In this document: one piece after another, positions 60,791-64,000 of the stretch
Position numbering within the stretch: position 1 is the stretch's first letter
How the letters are laid out: each line of letters starts with the position of its first letter
DNA from: Pacificitalea sp040119125
GTDB lineage: Bacteria > Pseudomonadota > Alphaproteobacteria > Rhodobacterales > Rhodobacteraceae
Reading direction: 5' to 3'
NCBI GenBank assembly: GCA_040119125.1
Contig: JBEDTR010000016.1
Span: 1 to 64,000, forward strand
DNA: 64,000 nucleotides
Translations under genes and position numbers: made by a program
Notes under the pieces: generated by a model
What the model was told of the DNA's origin: nothing
Databases searched by the model: none
What the model saw: only the letters and a program-made list of their open reading frames with translations

Positions 60791-62365
60791 TCAGGCGCGC
60801 CCGGTCGGCATCGGCGAGCGGTCCACATGCGCCAGTTCGGCGCGGATCAGCGCCTCCATCAGGCGGGCCTTGTCGGACTGAACCTCCGGCGCGTCCCAGA
60901 GATTGCGGAACTCGCCGGGGTCGGTGTCGAGATCGTAAAACTCGCCCCAGTCCACGTCCTGTAGCACCGAAAGCCGGTAGCGGGCATCGCGGATCGTGTG
61001 GATGTTCGGCGGCACGCCGATCTCTTCCATGGGTTTTTGGTGAGCGTATTGCACGAAGGCCGCTTCGCGCTTCTTTTCCCCCAATAGATTAAGCCCCTGC
61101 ATTCCGAAGGCCGCCTCGATCCGGGCGCGTTCGAGGATGGTGGTGCCGATGTCGTGGGTCTGGCCGATGCGGCTTGTGCGGAGGCCTGCGTCACCTTCCG
61201 GATCGGCCCAGAGGAAGGGCACCCGCGTGATCTGCTCATATTGTTCAGCGCCCTTGAACAGAAGGCCGTGATCGCCCAGGTGATCGCCGTGATCGGAGGT
61301 GAAGATCTCCACCGTCTGATCTGCGCGGCCCGAAGCCTGCAAAGCCGCCCGCACCTGGCCCACCGCGTCGTCGATCATGGTGATCATGCCGCAGGTCAGG
61401 GCCTGTGCCTCCTGCGCCTCGCGGGCCGAGCAGCCGATGGCATTCATACCGTGAAGGTTTGCGCGGCCGTCGCGGCGGGTTTTCTGAACGCCCGCGACAT
61501 GCGGCGGCGGGGTCCAGTCGTCGCGTCGGAATGCCTCCGGCACTGGGAAATCTTCGGGGTCATACATGTCCCAGTATTTGCCCGGCGGATTGAACGGGTG
61601 GTGCGGGTCCGGCCAACTGATCATCAGGAAAAACGGGTCTTCGTCGTCCTTATGTGCCTCGATATATGCCGCCGCGCGCTCCGCGATATAGGTCGTCGAG
61701 TAAAGCTCCGGCGGGACTGCGGTGCGCACCGCCTGCGGGCAGGTGTAGCCGTGCGGCAACTGGTTCTCAGGGCCGATCAGGCTGGCCACCTCCGGTTCGC
61801 GCTCCAACAGCCAGGTGGCGTAGTCACCGCCAATATGATCGCCGTGGCCGGTGACCAGTTCCACATGATCGTAGCCATAGAAGGGCGTCGGCACCCGGGG
61901 TTGCGGGCCGGACCAGAACTTGGGCTCTTCGACCTTGTAGCTCGGGGCGTCCAGATCGTGCCGCACGGCTTCCGCAAGCGCGCCATTGGCCCGGAAATAT
62001 CCGTCGCGCGCCGGGGGGATCTGCGTTGTCGCTGGCGCGCCGGTAAAGGTTTGCAGGTGGCTCTTGCCGATCAACGCGGTGCTGTATCCCGCTTCCTTCA
62101 GCAAATCGACAAAGGTCACGTTCTTTCGGCTCAGCGGTATGCCGTTCATCGTCACACCATGGCTCGCGGGCATGCGACAAGTCATCAGGCTGGCGCGATT
62201 GGGCATGCAGACCGGGCTGGCGACGTAGAAGCTGTCAAAGGCCACCCCGCGCCGGGCGATATCGTCGATATTCGGCGTTTGCAGGACCGGATGGCCGTAG
62301 CAGCCCAGGTAATCGGCGCGGTGCTGATCGGTGACGAAGAGGATGAAGTTCGGGCGCTTGCTCAT
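60791..62365 (-). CDS. Type I sulfatase
   Basis: 524 residues from ATG at 62365. Formylglycine site with C53 in ASPVCMPNRASLMTC (C-x-P-x-R), which needs a maturase for activity. Metal ligands in FVTDQHRADYLGCYG and TSDHGDHLGDHGLLFKGAEQ; substrate-site Lys and His in LIGKSHLQTF and SWPDPHHPF. No signal peptide, so cytoplasmic, which fits intracellular use of a small sulfate ester. Its ATG overlaps the TRAP permease stop (ATGA), so the ester is probably imported by that transporter. Confidence 0.9.
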   Translation of the reverse strand: MSKRPNFILFVTDQHRADYLGCYGHPVLQTPNIDDIARRGVAFDSFYVASPVCMPNRASLMTCRMPASHGVTMNGIPLSRKNVTFVDLLKEAGYSTALIGKSHLQTFTGAPATTQIPPARDGYFRANGALAEAVRHDLDAPSYKVEEPKFWSGPQPRVPTPFYGYDHVELVTGHGDHIGGDYATWLLEREPEVASLIGPENQLPHGYTCPQAVRTAVPPELYSTTYIAERAAAYIEAHKDDEDPFFLMISWPDPHHPFNPPGKYWDMYDPEDFPVPEAFRRDDWTPPPHVAGVQKTRRDGRANLHGMNAIGCSAREAQEAQALTCGMITMIDDAVGQVRAALQASGRADQTVEIFTSDHGDHLGDHGLLFKGAEQYEQITRVPFLWADPEGDAGLRTSRIGQTHDIGTTILERARIEAAFGMQGLNLLGEKKREAAFVQYAHQKPMEEIGVPPNIHTIRDARYRLSVLQDVDWGEFYDLDTDPGEFRNLWDAPEVQSDKARLMEALIRAELAHVDRSPMPTGRA

Positions 62366-64000
62366 GCCGCCGTCTCCTTGGTCTTGGGGGCCAGCATGTA
62401 GCGATACGCCACCAGCGCCAGTCCGACGGCAAGGCCGCCCAGTTCTACGAAGGTCATGGGGGTCAATAGCGCGATGGTCACACCGAGCCGCGCCAGACGC
62501 TCCCAAAGGCTCAGTTTGCCTCGGTCAAACCCGATCAGCGCGCTGGTGCAGAAGTAAAGCGCCACCAGCAGGAAGAAGATCGCCGGGATCACCACCGCCA
62601 GGTCGGTCTCGCCGATGCCCAGCAAAAGCGCATCGTCAAAGGCCCAGGCGAATGGGATCAGGAACATCATCGCGCCAATCCGGGTGGAGGCCACCGCGGT
62701 CGCAATGGGACGGCCCCCGGAGACGCTTGCCGCGGCAAAGGCGGTCAGTGCGACGGGGGGGGTGATCCCGGCGGCGACGCCAAAGAAAAACACGAACATA
62801 TGCGCCGCCAGCAGGTCCATGCCGAAGCCCTGCAACGTCGGGCCCATGACCGAAATGATGGCGATATAGGCGGGCAGCGTCGGCATGCCCATGCCAAGGA
62901 TGATGCAGCCCACCGCCGCGATCATCAGCGCAATCAGCAGCGAGTCGCCCGAAGCGGTGGAGAGCAGCACGGCAAAGCTGGTGGGCACGCCGGTGGCCGA
63001 CAGGGTCGAGACCACGATGCCCACGATGGCAATGGCCACGGCCAGTTGCCCGATGGTCTTGCCGCCCTCGGCCAGCGCGGCGATCAGCATCTGCGGCTTG
63101 CGGCGCACCTGAGGGTTGATGAAGCTGAGCGGCACCAGAAGCAGGATCGCCGCGATCGAGGCACCGGCGGCGGACAGCCCGCTGACCAGCAGCCAGACAA
63201 TGACGAAGATCGGGCCGAAGACCAGGACGAGGTTCACCCAGTCCTGCAACACCGGGGCGGGCACGCTCACGTCATCGTCGCCGACTTGGATGTCGAGCTT
63301 CTGCGCCTCGAAATAGACCGCAAGGAACAACGACAGGTAATAGGCCACCGCCGGAATGATCACAGCCAGCACCACAGTCAGGTAGCTGACGCCGACGATA
63401 TCGGCCATCACCAGCGCCGCCGCGCCCATGATCGGCGGCAGGATCTGCCCGCCGGTCGAGGCCGTGGCCTCCACCGCGCCGGCGAAATTGGCGTTGAACC
63501 CGCGCTTGCGGATCATCGGGATGGTGACGACGCCTGTGCCAACCACATTGGCGACGGCAGAGCCGGACACAGTGCCGAAAAGCGCCGAGGCGAGGATCGC
63601 GGCATAGGCCGGGCCGCCTTTGAATTTCTTCATCAGGTGGAACGAGATGCGGATCATCGACCCGCCCGCGCCGCATCCCTCCAGAATGGCGCCGAGGATG
63701 ATAAACGGCAGCACCGTGGTCAGCACCACGCCCATGATCGAGCCAAGAATGCCTTGGTCGCTGTCATACCAGATATTGGCCGAAATCGTATCATAGATGT
63801 CCGAGGGCGCGGTCTGAAGCGGTCCGGGCCAGTATTGCCCGGTGGCAAGATACAGCAGCGCGAGGCCGCCGAGCACAGCAATCGGCGCGCCCCAGAGGAT
63901 CCAGCAGGCCCAGAGCGACAGCGCGGCAGCGGCCAGCGCCACATACATCTCGCGCGGGCCGAAGAAGATCACCGAGTTGGCGATGATCTGACCAATCCGG
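62362..64000 (-). CDS. TRAP transporter large permease (fused DctQM type), 5' end outside window
   Basis: The frame continues through the right edge. Motifs of the DctM superfamily: TTVLPFIILGAILEGCGAGG, ILASALFGTVSGSAVANVVG, TGGQILPPIMGAAALVMADI, GMGMPTLPAYIAIISVMGPT, FFFGVAAGITPPVALTAFAA. The upstream part (GPREMYVALAAAALSLWACW) indicates a fused form with extra N-terminal helices. Sodium- or proton-driven import; the binding protein is presumably beyond the window. Confidence 0.9.
   Translation of the reverse strand, partial: RIGQIIANSVIFFGPREMYVALAAAALSLWACWILWGAPIAVLGGLALLYLATGQYWPGPLQTAPSDIYDTISANIWYDSDQGILGSIMGVVLTTVLPFIILGAILEGCGAGGSMIRISFHLMKKFKGGPAYAAILASALFGTVSGSAVANVVGTGVVTIPMIRKRGFNANFAGAVEATASTGGQILPPIMGAAALVMADIVGVSYLTVVLAVIIPAVAYYLSLFLAVYFEAQKLDIQVGDDDVSVPAPVLQDWVNLVLVFGPIFVIVWLLVSGLSAAGASIAAILLLVPLSFINPQVRRKPQMLIAALAEGGKTIGQLAVAIAIVGIVVSTLSATGVPTSFAVLLSTASGDSLLIALMIAAVGCIILGMGMPTLPAYIAIISVMGPTLQGFGMDLLAAHMFVFFFGVAAGITPPVALTAFAAASVSGGRPIATAVASTRIGAMMFLIPFAWAFDDALLLGIGETDLAVVIPAIFFLLVALYFCTSALIGFDRGKLSLWERLARLGVTIALLTPMTFVELGGLAVGLALVAYRYMLAPKTKETAA

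Noticed and set aside
60529..60828. Minus-strand frame with a helix-like segment (EFALQIIERFEETAKAANVN)
   Set aside because: Overlaps the 3' end of the MFS gene antisense; no ribosome site or family.
61154..62401. Plus-strand frame of 415 codons
   Set aside because: Antisense to the sulfatase gene with its intact C-x-P-x-R site; no protein motif in the antisense reading.
1..64000. tRNA or rRNA genes
   Set aside because: No cloverleaf sequence with a TTCGA-type arm or rRNA core sequence was recognised by eye; a covariance-model search would settle it.

Overview
The window looks like an accessory stretch of an alphaproteobacterial genome, most likely Rhodobacterales (Roseobacter group). This is inferred from high GC, gene families typical of that group (TRAP transporter with sulfatase, CstB-like persulfide dioxygenase, DUF421/DUF2243 membrane proteins, HWE histidine kinase, XRE-linked SulP transporter) and promoter-like sites matching the alphaproteobacterial EcfG consensus. 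No rRNA, tRNA, CRISPR array or replication gene was recognised, so plasmid versus chromosome cannot be decided.

Layout. 0-11 kb: a tyrosine recombinase cut by the left edge, a broken second recombinase, small hypothetical genes, a PAS-HWE sensor kinase and a SulP anion transporter between two small DNA-binding proteins. 11.4-22.2 kb: two divergent operons. One encodes a hybrid-fold periplasmic protein, a membrane histidine kinase and a LuxR-type response regulator. The other has seven genes for envelope proteins: a lipoprotein, two polytopic membrane proteins, secreted proteins, an SH3-type protein and a 669-residue von Willebrand factor A protein with four 88-residue repeats. 22.2-36.7 kb: an IS-rich stress island full of gene remnants. 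It holds a frameshifted IS3-family element, a second copy of the recombinase 5' end, an intact persulfide dioxygenase-rhodanese operon, PncC, a small stress-type protein, ExoD and two GH13 glucosidases. It also holds remnants of DUF421, DUF2243, a PAS sensor, a second persulfide dioxygenase, an MFS transporter, manganese catalase, Ku, an IS256 transposase and a RES toxin. 37.4-38.8 kb: truncated DUF3883 and NERD genes joined tail to tail.

39.3-47.2 kb: a TetR regulator diverges from an operon of a SsuABC/NrtABC-type importer, an OsmC protein, an acyl-CoA-dehydrogenase-fold flavoenzyme, a rubredoxin-FAD reductase fusion and cyanase. This reads as uptake and oxidation of an organic nitrogen or sulfur compound that releases cyanate. 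47.5-50.6 kb: a possible uracil-DNA-glycosylase-like protein and an overlapping pair of a PD-(D/E)XK-like protein and an RNase J-like metallo-beta-lactamase. 50.9-52.3 kb: an intact copy of the DUF2243-DUF421 operon whose other copy (25.9-27.2 kb) is broken. 52.4-59.1 kb: a dpp-type peptide importer with a built-in M24 aminopeptidase gene. 59.5-64 kb: a Bcr/CflA-type MFS exporter and, on the other strand, a sulfatase with a TRAP permease that runs off the right edge.

The least described parts are the vWA envelope cluster with its divergent sensor operon, the cyanase operon, and the RNase J-like/PD-(D/E)XK pair.
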